A stretch of DNA of 64,000 nucleotides. It comes from JAVBLY01 sp031553035 (lineage in GTDB: Bacteria; Bacillota; Clostridia; Peptostreptococcales; Anaerovoracaceae). Shown piece after piece: positions 43,986 through 52,116 of the stretch (the first letter of the stretch is position 1; each line of letters starts with the position of its first letter). The notes under the pieces were generated by a model. That model was not told the DNA's origin, did no database searches, and saw only the letters and a program-made list of their open reading frames with translations. Made by a program: the position numbers and the translations under genes. The stretch is taken from the NCBI GenBank assembly GCA_031553035.1, contig JAVBLY010000003.1, positions 124,001 through 188,000 on the forward strand, in the 5' to 3' direction.

Positions 43986-44774
43986 ATGATACTTCACGGA
44001 AATGTATATTCGCAGAGCCTAGAAATGAACACCGGGATCTCGGTGCTTGTGCCCAATGACTTTGAAGAGGGGAAAAAGTGCAAAGTCGCGTACCTCCTTC
44101 ACGGCATCCACGGCGACAACGATACCTGGATCGAGAACACCATGCTGCCCATATATTCCAGAGAGAAAAATATAGTTTTCATAATGCCGTCGGCACTTCG
44201 CAGTTTTTACACTGATACCAAAAGCGGTCAGAAGTATTTCAGCTATGTAGCCGACGAATTGCCTCATATAGCCAGAAGTGTTTTTCATATCACATCGGAA
44301 AGAAAAGAAACTGCGGTCATCGGATGTTCTATGGGGGGATATGGTGCTCTCAAAGTCGGCCTTTCGAGATCGGAATCCTTCGGATTTATAGGGGCTTTTT
44401 CGTCGGCTCTTCTGCCTCTGAAAAGCTATATGAACGAGTTCAGGACGAAAGCACAGATAGAGGAACAGCGAGTCATATGGGGGGATCAGATGGTCAACGA
44501 TATGATCGCCATCTTCGGTCCATCCGGCGAATATAACAGCCGTGACGATGTTTATGAACTAGCAAAACAAGTTGAGAAGTCCGGATATGATCCGAAAATA
44601 TATTGTGCATGCGGTGACAAGGACTATTTATATAAAGAGAACGACGATTTTCAGAAAGAAATGAATAAGCTGGATCTTGATTATACATATGAAGAGTGGG
44701 AAGGCGAACACAATTGGATCTTCTTCGACCAGGCGTTAAAGAAGTCTATTGAAATGTTCGATAATATGAAATAA
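43986..44774 (+). CDS. Alpha/beta-hydrolase esterase (esterase D/FrmB-like)
   Basis: 262 residues. Nucleophile Ser115 in GCSMGG, an early oxyanion segment YLLHGIHGDNDTW, the acid in CGDKDYLY and the catalytic His in GEHNW. The fold resembles FrmB/esterase D and mycolyltransferase-type esterases that act on acetyl or acyl esters. No signal peptide, so cytoplasmic. AAAGGAG precedes the ATG. It meets the lipase gene tail to tail 14 nt away. Confidence 0.85.
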   Translation: MILHGNVYSQSLEMNTGISVLVPNDFEEGKKCKVAYLLHGIHGDNDTWIENTMLPIYSREKNIVFIMPSALRSFYTDTKSGQKYFSYVADELPHIARSVFHITSERKETAVIGCSMGGYGALKVGLSRSESFGFIGAFSSALLPLKSYMNEFRTKAQIEEQRVIWGDQMVNDMIAIFGPSGEYNSRDDVYELAKQVEKSGYDPKIYCACGDKDYLYKENDDFQKEMNKLDLDYTYEEWEGEHNWIFFDQALKKSIEMFDNMK

Positions 44775-44788
44775 CAGGAATAATCAGA

Positions 44789-45613
44789 TCAGAAGCCCAG
44801 TTCTTTGATATCATAAAGTATCTTGATATATTCATCGACTATGTCTTTGACCCCTTCTCCTTCAACTTGTGAGAAGGGTTTTCTTCTTATGTCCACCACA
44901 TCTGCATGAGATATCCCTCTTCTCGTATTCCCCCTCAAAATACCTTTGAAATTACCCCACTCAGCAGATTTAGGGCTGATCAGACCGTCATTTTCCCGTT
45001 CAAACAGGTATACGACAGCATTCTGAAAAGCCATGATAATATCGCTTGCCGGAGATTTCATGACCGATGCATAGCTTTGATAATAGATTCTGTCATCATC
45101 AGGACAATTATCATTGAATTCGGCCATTTTCTTTGTGGTGAGCTGATCACAAGTCTGAAAGAAGTCTGGATTGCTGTCACCCTGAGCTTTAAAAAAAACA
45201 TCTACTGCGAAGCCGGCTATCCACATCAAGGGTCTTAGAATACCCATAGCCGAATTCATGACCTTTGAGCCTCTGTGCGGTGTGGATATTGTAGTTATGC
45301 TGGCGATTCTGTCCGCATACCCAAGTTCGGTTGCCAGATATCTGGCCTCAAGTCCGCCTTTGGAGTGGGCGATGATATTGACCTTTTCAGAACCCGATTC
45401 GCTGATGATTTTATCTATGGTTTCTCTGAGAGTCAGTGCATTGTTATGTATACTGCCCCATGCATCCTGCTCGCCATAATAAACCGCAGCCCCGGCTTTT
45501 ATGTATGCATCTGAGATCCTGCCCCAGTAATATCCTTTGCCCCGGTCCCTGTATCCGATGCCATGAACCATCAGTATTGGGTATTTTGTTATCTCGTTTA
45601 TATCAGTACTCAT
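44789..45613 (-). CDS. Lipase/esterase, PGAP1-like alpha/beta hydrolase
   Basis: 274 residues. The oxyanion segment ILMVHGIGYRDRG, nucleophile Ser84 in AHSKGG (lipase-type GHSxGG), Asp in RENDGLIS and His in ISHADVV complete the triad. It resembles bacterial triacylglycerol lipases, but there is no signal peptide, so it probably works inside the cell on a small acyl ester. The ATG has no clear ribosome site. Confidence 0.82.
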   Translation of the reverse strand: MSTDINEITKYPILMVHGIGYRDRGKGYYWGRISDAYIKAGAAVYYGEQDAWGSIHNNALTLRETIDKIISESGSEKVNIIAHSKGGLEARYLATELGYADRIASITTISTPHRGSKVMNSAMGILRPLMWIAGFAVDVFFKAQGDSNPDFFQTCDQLTTKKMAEFNDNCPDDDRIYYQSYASVMKSPASDIIMAFQNAVVYLFERENDGLISPKSAEWGNFKGILRGNTRRGISHADVVDIRRKPFSQVEGEGVKDIVDEYIKILYDIKELGF

Positions 45614-45663
45614 ATATCAATGATATCATATCTCGTGGGTGCAATGCATTACACTAAAATTCA

Positions 45664-45692
45664 TTGCACAGCTCGCTGAACTGTGGTATCCT
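45664..45692 (+). promoter_or_regulatory. gatCAB promoter
   Basis: TTGCAC (45664-45669), 17-bp spacer, TATCCT (45687-45692). It stands at the right distance before the T-box leader; the hexamers are only moderate matches. Confidence 0.5.
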
Positions 45693-45698
45693 AAGGAC

Positions 45699-45976
45699 TG
45701 TAACAGTTCTGCTGTAACATAAATAAACAAAAGCCAAGACGAAGCCGAGTAACCGAAGAAAGCAAAACAGGGAGTGATGACGAGACTGAGATTATCATTT
45801 GCAAGATTCCCGGTGAAAGAACACTTCCGAGCTTATGGATCGAATTGCATTGAGCATGTAGATTCATACGATCAGCGCCCGTTACAGCGCTACGAGTGGA
45901 TACATGTTATGTATCAATTCAGGTGGTACCGCGATCATTCGTCCTGAGCCTATTAAGTTAGGCACAGGGCGTTTTT
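45699..45976 (+). ncRNA. T-box leader of the gatCAB operon, Asn specifier
   Basis: The T-box sequence AGGTGGTACCGCG (45921-45933) is followed by a terminator (CGTCCTG...GCCTA with TAGGC...CAGGGCG, 45940-45971, then TTTTT). Stem I upstream contains GAGTAACC, a CAGGGAG segment and the specifier region AAC-ACTTCCGAGC. By alignment with the B. subtilis tyrS leader (UAC-ACUCUUGAGC) the specifier codon is AAC at 45820-45822, that is Asn. Uncharged tRNA-Asn would then promote readthrough into gatC-gatA-gatB/aspS. The T-box itself is certain; the specifier is an alignment-based call. Confidence 0.9.
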
Positions 45977-46019
45977 AATTTAACGGCATGAGATAAAGCC
46001 GCATAACAGGAGGAACAAG

Positions 46020-46310
46020 ATGAAAATCACAGACGAACTCATCGAACATATCGGTGAATTATCAAGACTGGAACTGTCGGGGGAAGAAAAAGAAGCGAGA
46101 AAAAAGGACTTGACCGACATCCTCGATTACATGGACAAGCTGAACAGCGTCAACACAGAAGGCATCAGTGAGCTGACCCATCCGTTTGATGAAGTCAACA
46201 GGTTCAGAGAGGACGTTGTAACTAATGAAGACAGACGGGAAGAAATGCTGGCCAATGCGCCGGACAAAAAAGGTGATTTCTTCAAGGTCTTTAAGACGGT
46301 GGAAGAATAG
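46020..46310 (+). CDS. gatC: Asp/Glu-tRNA amidotransferase subunit C
   Basis: 96 residues, the normal size. The N-terminus KITDELIEHIGELSRLEL and the segment LTHPFDEVNRFREDVV are conserved GatC features. GatC stabilises GatA on GatB. GGAGG precedes the ATG. First gene after the T-box. Confidence 0.95.
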   Translation: MKITDELIEHIGELSRLELSGEEKEARKKDLTDILDYMDKLNSVNTEGISELTHPFDEVNRFREDVVTNEDRREEMLANAPDKKGDFFKVFKTVEE

Positions 46311-46322
46311 GGGGCAAATAAA

Positions 46323-47825
46323 ATGGATATAAGAAAACTTTCTGCCCTTGATATAGGGAACAAGATAAGAAACAAAGAGATAAGCAGTCCTGAAGTCACC
46401 AGAATTTTTCTGGATGCAATCAAAAGCGAAGATAAGGAACTGAATACATTCATCAATGTAGATGAGGCGGAGGCAATGAAAGAGGCGGAAGAAGTCCAGA
46501 AGATCATCGATAAGGGTGAGATACTTTCTCCCTTGATGGGCGTACCTCTTGCAGTAAAAGACAATTACTGCATCAACGGCGGACTTACCACATCTGCTTC
46601 AAAATCACTCATCAATTTCCGTCCGCCTTATAGTGCGACAGTAATAGACAAAATCAAATCTGCCGGTGGGGTAGTTCTCGGCAAAACCAATATGGATGAG
46701 TTCGCAATGGGCGGATCGACAGAGACATCATATTTTGGAATAACAAAGAATCCATGGGATCTTTCAAGAGTTCCCGGCGGTTCATCCGGAGGTTCGGCGG
46801 CGGCAATAGCTGCAGAACTGGCGCCATATGCTCTTGGAACGGATACAGGTGGTTCTATCAGGCAGCCTTGTTCATTCAACAATCTTACCGGCATCAAGCC
46901 CACATACGGAAGTGTTTCAAGGTATGGGATCATGGCTTACGGCTCATCTCTTGATCAGGCCGGAACCATGGGCAAGAATGCGAGGGACTGTGCAGTATCT
47001 CTTTCTATGATCTCAGGATACGATGAAAAAGACAGCACTTCTATCATGAATGAGCCATTTGATGTCTGTTCTGTCATAAAGAATGACAATATGAAAGAAG
47101 GTCTTAAAGGAATGAAGATAGGCCTTCCGATGAACTTTTACGGGGCAGGATTATCCGAAGATGTCAGAAAAGAGATTTTGAGAGCTGCAGATGAACTTAA
47201 ATCTATGGGCGCTGAGGTAGAGGAATTTGAGCTGCCTATCATAGAATATGCAGTTCCCGCATTTTATATAATCTCCTGTGCGGAAGCCAGCTCTAATCTG
47301 TCAAGATTCGATGGCGTCATGTTCGGATTCAGATCCGAGAACGCAAAAGACATCCAGGATATATATTACAAATCCAGAAGCGAAGGCTTCGGTACTGAAG
47401 TGAAAAGGAGAATAATGCTGGGTTCTTTCGTATTGTCATCAGGATATTTTGATGCATATTACAAGAAAGCCCTCAAGGTAAGAAGCCTTATCAAAAGGTC
47501 ATTCGACGAGGCTCTTTCCAAATATGATTTTATATTAAGTCCTATAAGTCCGACGGTAGCATATAAATTGGGAGCGATGACCGATGATCCTCTTGCAATG
47601 TATATGGCCGATATATATACAGTATGCGTCAATCTTTCAGGGCTTCCAAGCGTTGCTCTGCCATGCGGAACAGGTGAAGGCGGCATGCCGGTAGGGATGC
47701 AGTTCATCGGCAGGGCATTTGAAGACATCAAACTTCTTAAAGCGGCAGATGTTTTTCAGCAACAGACAGAGTATCACTTGAAAAGACCGGATATTGTCAG
47801 TAAGTCAGAAAGGGGTGAGAAATAA
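46323..47825 (+). CDS. gatA: Asp/Glu-tRNA amidotransferase subunit A
   Basis: 500 residues. Amidase-signature enzyme with the Lys79-Ser154-Ser178 triad (AVKDNY, PGGSSGGS, TDTGGSIRQP), the same numbers as in the crystallised S. aureus enzyme. It releases ammonia from glutamine, which passes to the GatB active site. Begins 12 nt after gatC; its TAA overlaps the gatB ATG by one base. Confidence 0.97.
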   Translation: MDIRKLSALDIGNKIRNKEISSPEVTRIFLDAIKSEDKELNTFINVDEAEAMKEAEEVQKIIDKGEILSPLMGVPLAVKDNYCINGGLTTSASKSLINFRPPYSATVIDKIKSAGGVVLGKTNMDEFAMGGSTETSYFGITKNPWDLSRVPGGSSGGSAAAIAAELAPYALGTDTGGSIRQPCSFNNLTGIKPTYGSVSRYGIMAYGSSLDQAGTMGKNARDCAVSLSMISGYDEKDSTSIMNEPFDVCSVIKNDNMKEGLKGMKIGLPMNFYGAGLSEDVRKEILRAADELKSMGAEVEEFELPIIEYAVPAFYIISCAEASSNLSRFDGVMFGFRSENAKDIQDIYYKSRSEGFGTEVKRRIMLGSFVLSSGYFDAYYKKALKVRSLIKRSFDEALSKYDFILSPISPTVAYKLGAMTDDPLAMYMADIYTVCVNLSGLPSVALPCGTGEGGMPVGMQFIGRAFEDIKLLKAADVFQQQTEYHLKRPDIVSKSERGEK

Positions 47826-50800
47826 TGGCATACGAAACAGTAATGGGACTTGAAGTCCACGTTGAATTATCGACTAAGACCAAGATTTTCTGCGGTTGCA
47901 GCACAGAGTTCGGCAGCGAGCCAAATGCCAATACCTGCCCCATATGTCTGGGCATGCCCGGAACACTTCCGGTCCTCAATAAAGAGGTAGTAGAAAAAGC
48001 TTTAAGAGCCGGCATAGCACTTAACTGTGACATAACCGAAACAAATATATTTGACCGAAAGAATTACTTTTATCCCGACCTGCCAAAGGCATACCAGCTT
48101 TCACAGCTTTATGAGCCTATCTGCAGAGACGGGTGGGTGGAACTGGATATGGGTGGCTATAAAAAGAAGATTCGCATCCATGAGATCCATATGGAAGAGG
48201 ATGCCGGAAAGCTGGTCCATGATGTCGGCGGCAGCCTTATCGACTATAACAGAGGCGGTGTGCCTCTAATAGAGATCGTTTCCGAGCCTGATTTAAGGAC
48301 GGCTGAAGAAGTGGCAGCATATATAGAAAAACTGAGGGAGATCCTTGTTTATCTGGATGTTTCCGACTGCAAGATGGAAGAAGGTTCCATGCGTGCAGAC
48401 GTCAATCTTTCCATAAGACCTGAAGGTGAAGAAGAGTATGGCATCAGGACTGAGACCAAGAATATGAACTCCATCAAGGCGATACAGAGAAATATCGAAT
48501 ACGAAGAAAGAAGACAGCTTGAAGTGGTCAAGTCAGGCGGAACAGTAAAGCAGGAGACCAGAAGATGGGATGACAACAAGGGCGAGAACTATGCTATGAG
48601 ATCAAAGGAAAATGCTGAGGACTACAGATATTTCCCCGACCCCGATCTTGTTCCCAACTACATAGACCAGGAATGGATAAAGAAGACAAAAGACAGTCTT
48701 CCCGAACTGGCAGAGCATAAGCGGGCAAGATATATAGATAATTACGATATGAAGAAAAAGACAGCGGCAGTTCTGACTTCCGAGAAAGAATATGCAAGTC
48801 TTTTCGAAGAGATACTGGCTGGATTGGGAGACAGCAAAGAACATGCACGGGAAGCTGCCAATGCGGTAACCGGCGAAGTTCTCAGACTCATGAAGGAGAG
48901 CGAGACAAAGCCGGAAGATCTTAAAGTCAGCGGAAAAAAGATGGCTGCCGCCATCAAGATGATTCAGGCAGGCAAAGTCAACAGAGGAGTGGGAAAGACT
49001 CTCATAGAAGAAGTATATAAAAATGACGTTGATCCCGAAGTTTACGCAAAGGATAACGGACTTCTTATGATTGAGGACACCGGACTTATAGAAGACATCG
49101 TCGGCAAAGTTCTGGCTGATAACCCACAGTCCATCGCTGATTACAAAGCAGGCAAGAAGCAGGCCTTCGGCTATCTCGTAGGACAGTCCATGAAACAGCT
49201 AAAGGGACAGGCAAGCCCGCAGACCGTAAACTCCATGCTCCAGGAAAAGCTGGAGAGTGCAGGGGTTGAAGTAGAACTTAGCGGAAAGGCTACCGGAAAA
49301 GAAGAGCCTAAAGTGGATGCCGACGCAAAAAGCGATTCCGGTAAATCTGAAAAGAAGGAACTTCAGGAAGAAAAACAGCCGTACTGGAAAAATAAATTAA
49401 ATGACAGCCCGAACAGCCCCAAAGAGATCAAAGTAAAGGAATCTCAAAGATACAGAACCGTGACCTGTGGAGATCTGAACAAGACTCACATCGGAAGTGA
49501 AGCAAAGATCGCAGGCTGGATACATACCATAAGAGATCACGGCGGCATCGTATTTGCCGACCTAAGGGACGAATACGGAATAACACAAGTAGTTGTCACA
49601 GACGAACAGGTCAAAACTCTTCATAAGGAAATGGTCATTTCGGTTCAAGGCAAGGTTCTTGAGCGAGACGAAGAGACGATCAATCCCAATATACCGACAG
49701 GAGATGTAGAGCTGAAAGCCGAAAAGATCGAGCTCTTGGGGCCATGCAAACCCGGACTTCCTTTTGAGATCGATACATCTACGGATACAAGAGAAGAGCT
49801 TAGGCTTAAATACAGATATCTGGATCTTAGAAATCCCGATATTCATGATAATATAATCTTCAGAGCCGAGATAATCAAAACTGTAAGAAATGAAATGGAA
49901 GCAATGGGATTCACGGAGATACAAACTCCTATCCTGGCTAATTCATCACCTGAAGGTGCAAGAGATTATCTTGTTCCCAGCAGGAAGCACAAAGGACAGT
50001 TCTATGCGTTGCCACAGGCGCCTCAGCAGTTCAAACAACTCCTGATGGTATCGGGATTCGACAAATATTATCAGATCGCGCCATGTTTCAGAGACGAGGA
50101 TGCCAGACTTGACAGGTCACCGGGCGAATTTTATCAGTTGGACTTTGAGATGAGCTTTGCCACCCAGGAAGACGTTTTCTCGGTTGCAGAACAGGTATTG
50201 TCATCAACCTTCAGAAGATTCACAGACAAGAAGATATCCGAAGCGCCCTTCGTGAGGATCCCATTCGAAGAAGCAATGCTCAAATACGGTACCGACAAAC
50301 CGGATCTAAGAAACCCGCTTGAGATCATCGACATTTCAGATTTCTTTGCCAAGGTCGAATTTGCTCCGTTCAAGGGCAGGATAGTGAGAGCCATTCGTGT
50401 ACCGGACGCCACAAAGATGTCCAAGAAATTTTTCAAGGAAATGGAAAAGTTTGCTCTGGGAATAGGTATGGGCGGACTGGGCTACATAAGCGTTCTTGAT
50501 GATATGACCTATAAAGGTCCTATTGACAAGTTCATTACCGATGAACAGAAAAAGGAAATCGGCATATTGGCCGACCTAAAGCCGGGCGATGTATTATATT
50601 TCATATGCGATGAAGCCGACGTGGTCGCCAGGTATGCGGGAGAGATCAGGACAGAGGTTGCCAGGAGACTGGATATAATCGCCAAAGACAGATTCGATTT
50701 CTGCTATATAACAGATTTTCCGATGTATGAGCTAAGTGAGGATACGGGCAGGATCGATTTTACTCACAATCCGTTCTCCATGCCTCAGGGTGAGATGGAT

Positions 50801-51178
50801 GCTCTCATTAACATGGATCCGCTTAAGATCAAGGCATGGCAGTATGATATCGTTTGCAACGGGGTTGAGCTTTCTTCCGGTGCAGTGAGAAACCACAGAC
50901 CTGATATCATGGTCAAAGCCTTTGAAATCGCAGGATATACGGAAAAGGATGTAGAGGAAAAATTCGGTGGTCTCTATAATGCATTCCAGTACGGAGCGCC
51001 CCCCCATGCAGGCATGGCGCCGGGAATAGACCGTATCATAATGCTCCTTGCTGAAGAAGAAAATATAAGGGAGATCATAGCGTTCCCCCTTAACAGCAGC
51101 GCCCAGAACACCATGTTGGATGCTCCCGGCGAGGTAACAGAGCAGCAGCTCAGGGAAGTGCATATCAAGATCAGATAA
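47825..51178 (+). CDS. gatB-aspS: Fusion of amidotransferase subunit GatB with aspartyl-tRNA synthetase
   Basis: 1117 residues in one uninterrupted frame. Residues 1 to about 483 are a complete GatB: MGLEVHVELSTKTKIFCGC, CPICLGMPG zinc cysteines, the kinase core and the C-terminal YqeY-like tail. A charged linker (about 484-540, SDSGKSEKKELQEEKQ) leads to a complete bacterial-type AspRS (about 541-1117): OB anticodon domain, motif 2 CFRDEDARLDRSP, GAD insertion and motif 3 GMAPGIDRIIML. The anticodon domain has RDHGG with His572, as in non-discriminating AspRS. One chain could load Asp on tRNA-Asn and amidate it. I recall no characterised protein of this layout. A terminator follows. Confidence 0.93.
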   Translation: MAYETVMGLEVHVELSTKTKIFCGCSTEFGSEPNANTCPICLGMPGTLPVLNKEVVEKALRAGIALNCDITETNIFDRKNYFYPDLPKAYQLSQLYEPICRDGWVELDMGGYKKKIRIHEIHMEEDAGKLVHDVGGSLIDYNRGGVPLIEIVSEPDLRTAEEVAAYIEKLREILVYLDVSDCKMEEGSMRADVNLSIRPEGEEEYGIRTETKNMNSIKAIQRNIEYEERRQLEVVKSGGTVKQETRRWDDNKGENYAMRSKENAEDYRYFPDPDLVPNYIDQEWIKKTKDSLPELAEHKRARYIDNYDMKKKTAAVLTSEKEYASLFEEILAGLGDSKEHAREAANAVTGEVLRLMKESETKPEDLKVSGKKMAAAIKMIQAGKVNRGVGKTLIEEVYKNDVDPEVYAKDNGLLMIEDTGLIEDIVGKVLADNPQSIADYKAGKKQAFGYLVGQSMKQLKGQASPQTVNSMLQEKLESAGVEVELSGKATGKEEPKVDADAKSDSGKSEKKELQEEKQPYWKNKLNDSPNSPKEIKVKESQRYRTVTCGDLNKTHIGSEAKIAGWIHTIRDHGGIVFADLRDEYGITQVVVTDEQVKTLHKEMVISVQGKVLERDEETINPNIPTGDVELKAEKIELLGPCKPGLPFEIDTSTDTREELRLKYRYLDLRNPDIHDNIIFRAEIIKTVRNEMEAMGFTEIQTPILANSSPEGARDYLVPSRKHKGQFYALPQAPQQFKQLLMVSGFDKYYQIAPCFRDEDARLDRSPGEFYQLDFEMSFATQEDVFSVAEQVLSSTFRRFTDKKISEAPFVRIPFEEAMLKYGTDKPDLRNPLEIIDISDFFAKVEFAPFKGRIVRAIRVPDATKMSKKFFKEMEKFALGIGMGGLGYISVLDDMTYKGPIDKFITDEQKKEIGILADLKPGDVLYFICDEADVVARYAGEIRTEVARRLDIIAKDRFDFCYITDFPMYELSEDTGRIDFTHNPFSMPQGEMDALINMDPLKIKAWQYDIVCNGVELSSGAVRNHRPDIMVKAFEIAGYTEKDVEEKFGGLYNAFQYGAPPHAGMAPGIDRIIMLLAEEENIREIIAFPLNSSAQNTMLDAPGEVTEQQLREVHIKIR

Positions 51179-51205
51179 ATAAAAGCAAATATCAATATCA
51201 ATGAG

Positions 51206-51230
51206 CCGGGAGCCAGCCTCCCGGTTTTTT
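51206..51230 (+). terminator. Terminator of the gatCAB operon
   Basis: CCGGGAG (51206-51212) and CTCCCGG (51218-51224), loop CCAGC, followed by six T. A standard intrinsic terminator. Confidence 0.93.
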
Positions 51231-51240
51231 GTGGAATCTG

Positions 51241-51309
51241 TTTTATGTGTGACGATGTATATACAAATCGCACATATAAAATATTAATATCGCTCAATGG
51301 TGATATAAT
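51241..51309 (+). promoter_or_regulatory. Toxin-antitoxin promoter and candidate operator
   Basis: An imperfect inverted repeat spans 51241-51281, centred on the palindrome GTATATAC (51257-51264) with ATCG(T)CACA-type arms. TATAAT follows at 51304-51309. Antitoxins of this class repress their own promoter through such repeats. The -35 is not convincing. Confidence 0.45.
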
Positions 51310-51339
51310 AAAAGTGCAAATAAGAAAGGAGGTGCGGAC

Positions 51340-51606
51340 ATGAAAATAACCGCAACAGAAGCCAAGAAGAATTTTGGGAAGTATCTGGATATTGCAGCAG
51401 AAGGCGAAGAGATCATTATTACAAAGAACAACAGAGAATACGCCAAGCTGACAACAGCTAAGCAAGATCCTATCGAAATTTTAAACAGTTGGGTGGGGAT
51501 CGTCCGAGAAGAAGATCTCCCTCCCAAAGGCGTTGATGACAGACTTGACCATATTTTAGGCAGAGACAGAGAAGATGACGAAGATGACGAAGATGAGGAA
51601 GAATAG
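51340..51606 (+). CDS. Phd/YefM-type antitoxin with acidic tail
   Basis: 88 residues. The N-terminal half (TATEAKKNFGKYLDIA, then EIIITKNNREYAKL) is the Phd/YefM DNA-binding fold. The C-terminal half, which should fold onto the toxin, ends in an almost purely Asp/Glu tail (about 76-88), encoded by three 9-bp repeats GAAGATGAC/G at 51571-51597. AAGGAGGTG precedes the ATG. The PIN toxin gene starts 10 nt after its stop. Confidence 0.85.
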   Translation: MKITATEAKKNFGKYLDIAAEGEEIIITKNNREYAKLTTAKQDPIEILNSWVGIVREEDLPPKGVDDRLDHILGRDREDDEDDEDEEE

Positions 51607-51616
51607 GGGGGTTGCA

Positions 51617-52090
51617 ATGAAAATTTTATTAGACACAAATATCTTTTTGGACATTTATTTAAAAAGAGGGGAGTTTTTTGAGAAATCGTATGTTGTTTTC
51701 ACAGAGGCTCAAAAAAAGACAAGCACATGTCTAGTCAGTGCAAAATCAGTACTGGACATAAATTACTTTCTCAAGAAGTCGTTATCGACATTAGTATTAA
51801 GGAGAATAATATCAGAAATTCTGACAATCTGTACCGTAGTCGATGTGACTGCAAGAGATATCTATGAGGCACACGGAATAGGTGGCAAAGATTTCGAAGA
51901 TGACGTTCTATCCGCATCAGCACAAAAAGCAGATGCCGACTGTATCATAACAAGGAACAAAAAGGATTTCAAACAAACCGGCATGAAAGTAATGACACCG
52001 GAAGAATTCCTGAAATCCATAGAGAAAGACAAGTGGCGAGTCCACGAATCAGCTGCTTCAAGTTACAGCGTCGAGGAAGGTCGAGTTTAA
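51617..52090 (+). CDS. PIN-domain toxin (VapC-like ribonuclease)
   Basis: 157 residues from ATG 51617, preceded by GGGGGG; upstream in-frame starts inside the antitoxin gene are not used. Asp6 in KILLDTNIFLD opens the PIN metal site, and GKDFEDDVLSASAQKADADCIITRN supplies the later acidic residues. The usual mid-domain Glu is replaced by Asp in VLDINYFL. PIN toxins cut tRNA or rRNA when freed from the antitoxin. The last 25 residues form an extra basic/Ser-rich tail. Confidence 0.87.
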   Translation: MKILLDTNIFLDIYLKRGEFFEKSYVVFTEAQKKTSTCLVSAKSVLDINYFLKKSLSTLVLRRIISEILTICTVVDVTARDIYEAHGIGGKDFEDDVLSASAQKADADCIITRNKKDFKQTGMKVMTPEEFLKSIEKDKWRVHESAASSYSVEEGRV

Positions 52091-52116
52091 ACAACACAGA
52101 ATCTAAAGAATGGGGA

